Shown here: positions 22,914 through 23,538 of the stretch, piece by piece
How positions within the stretch are numbered: the stretch's first letter is position 1
Layout of the letters: every line of letters begins with the position of its first letter
Assembly: GCA_903822375.1 (NCBI GenBank)
Contig: CAIJOU010000948.1
Coordinates: 1-23,538, forward strand
Reading direction: 5' to 3'
DNA from: Candidatus Hydrogenedentota bacterium
GTDB taxonomy: Bacteria > Hydrogenedentota > Hydrogenedentia > Hydrogenedentales > CAITNO01
Length of the DNA stretch: 23,538 nt
Notes under the pieces: generated by a model
The model's database searches: none
Seen by the model: only the letters and a program-made list of their open reading frames with translations
What the model was told of the DNA's origin: nothing
Position numbers and translations under genes: made by a program

Positions 22914-23538
22914 ATGCGTACTTCAATAATCCGCGGAGGGGTTATTCTGTTTGCCGTTTTCGCCTGCATCTGGAGCACGGGTGCATCGGGCCTAAGTATG
23001 GTTGTGGGGCCCTATCTCAACCAGCCGACGCAACACGGCATCATCGTGCGCTGGGAGACGGACACGCCCGCGACGTCGCTGGTACGCTGGGGCCGCAAGG
23101 TTTCGCTCACGGAAGAAACCGGGGCCGAGGGTCTGCGTGCGCTGCACGAGGTCGCGCTGACCGGGCTTGAACCAGGTACGCCGTATTTCTACCAGACCGT
23201 CTCGCGCGATGCCACTGGCAGCGAAACCGCGAGCGAGATTTTCACCTTCGGCACGGCCGTGGAACGTGACGCGGCCTTCGGATTTGTCGTGCTTTGCGAC
23301 ACCCAGGCAAACCCGGAAGCGCTGCACACCCTGGCTGTGAATGCCTATGCGCAACGGCCCTGTTTCACGCTGCTGGGCGGCGACCTCGTGACGGACGGCC
23401 GGATCAAGGAACACTGGATGCAGCATTTCTTCCCGAACATGGCCCCGCTGAACACGCGCGTGCCGCTAATCCCCATTCTGGGCAACCACGACAACGACTC
23501 GGAATACTACTACGGTTACTTCTCCGCCCCGGAACCGA
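22914..23538 (+). CDS. Purple-acid-phosphatase-like secreted metallophosphoesterase (3' end beyond window)
   Basis: The frame from ATG 22914 stays open to the window end (208 residues visible). It begins with a signal peptide (MRTSIIRGGVILFAVFACIW). A fibronectin-III-like purple-acid-phosphatase N-terminal domain follows: GPYLNQPTQHGIIVRWETD, then TGLEPGTPYFYQ. The metallophosphoesterase domain then starts: VVLCDTQ (Gln in place of the usual His of D-x-H, as in some relatives), LLGGDLV and ILGNHDND. Later metal-binding His motifs lie outside the window. AAGGA about ten bases upstream supports the start. A periplasmic or surface phosphomonoesterase is likely, consistent with the other phosphatase genes in the window. 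Confidence 0.88.
   Translation, partial: MRTSIIRGGVILFAVFACIWSTGASGLSMVVGPYLNQPTQHGIIVRWETDTPATSLVRWGRKVSLTEETGAEGLRALHEVALTGLEPGTPYFYQTVSRDATGSETASEIFTFGTAVERDAAFGFVVLCDTQANPEALHTLAVNAYAQRPCFTLLGGDLVTDGRIKEHWMQHFFPNMAPLNTRVPLIPILGNHDNDSEYYYGYFSAPEP

Noticed and set aside
1..23538. CRISPR arrays, tRNA and rRNA genes
   Set aside because: No regularly spaced short repeats, no tRNA-like cloverleaf and no rRNA-like conserved stretches were recognised on reading; a covariance-model scan was not possible.

Overview
The window looks like a chromosomal segment of a free-living Gram-negative-type bacterium. Two DUF1559 prepilin-like proteins, each with a GFTLIELLVV leader and an LYMDGH tail motif, together with a DUF5690 transporter, point towards Planctomycetes/Verrucomicrobia/Lentisphaerae-like lineages or Hydrogenedentota. 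That placement comes from family knowledge and was not tested by a search. Base composition is uneven to the eye: roughly 13.3-20.4 kb is clearly richer in G+C than the first 7 kb.

Left part (1-6.9 kb): the last codons of an ISL3-type transposase run directly into a penicillin/AHL-acylase gene that has lost its catalytic 5' part. About 1 kb of apparent gene debris follows. Then come a Tat-exported metallophosphoesterase, a membrane PAP2 phosphatase, a second copy of a ~104-bp repeat first seen at the acylase 3' end, an acyltransferase-3 membrane protein and a small hypothetical protein.

Middle part (6.9-13.1 kb): a minus-strand group encodes a NagD-like HAD phosphatase, a dicarboxylate/amino-acid:cation symporter and a DUF5690 MFS transporter. 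A plus-strand group follows with three small proteins, one of which resembles a detached C-terminal domain of an AMP-forming acyl-CoA synthetase, then a DUF1559 prepilin and a strong terminator hairpin.

Right part (13.3-23.5 kb), the most interesting: a minus-strand run of PHP-glycosyltransferase fusion, DUF1559 prepilin, BtaA and BtaB. BtaA and BtaB together make the phosphorus-free betaine lipid diacylglyceryl-trimethylhomoserine (DGTS). A radical SAM protein is transcribed divergently from the PHP-GT4 gene. Beyond it lie a secreted glycerophosphodiester phosphodiesterase, a DAO-type flavoprotein and the start of a purple-acid-phosphatase-like enzyme that runs off the window.

Taken together, DGTS synthesis, a candidate glycolipid synthase fused to a phosphoesterase-type domain, and several phosphatases or phosphodiesterases suggest a locus for replacing phospholipids with phosphorus-free lipids and recovering phosphate. 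The individual families are recognised from sequence; the joint function is inference. No rRNA, tRNA or CRISPR array was seen.
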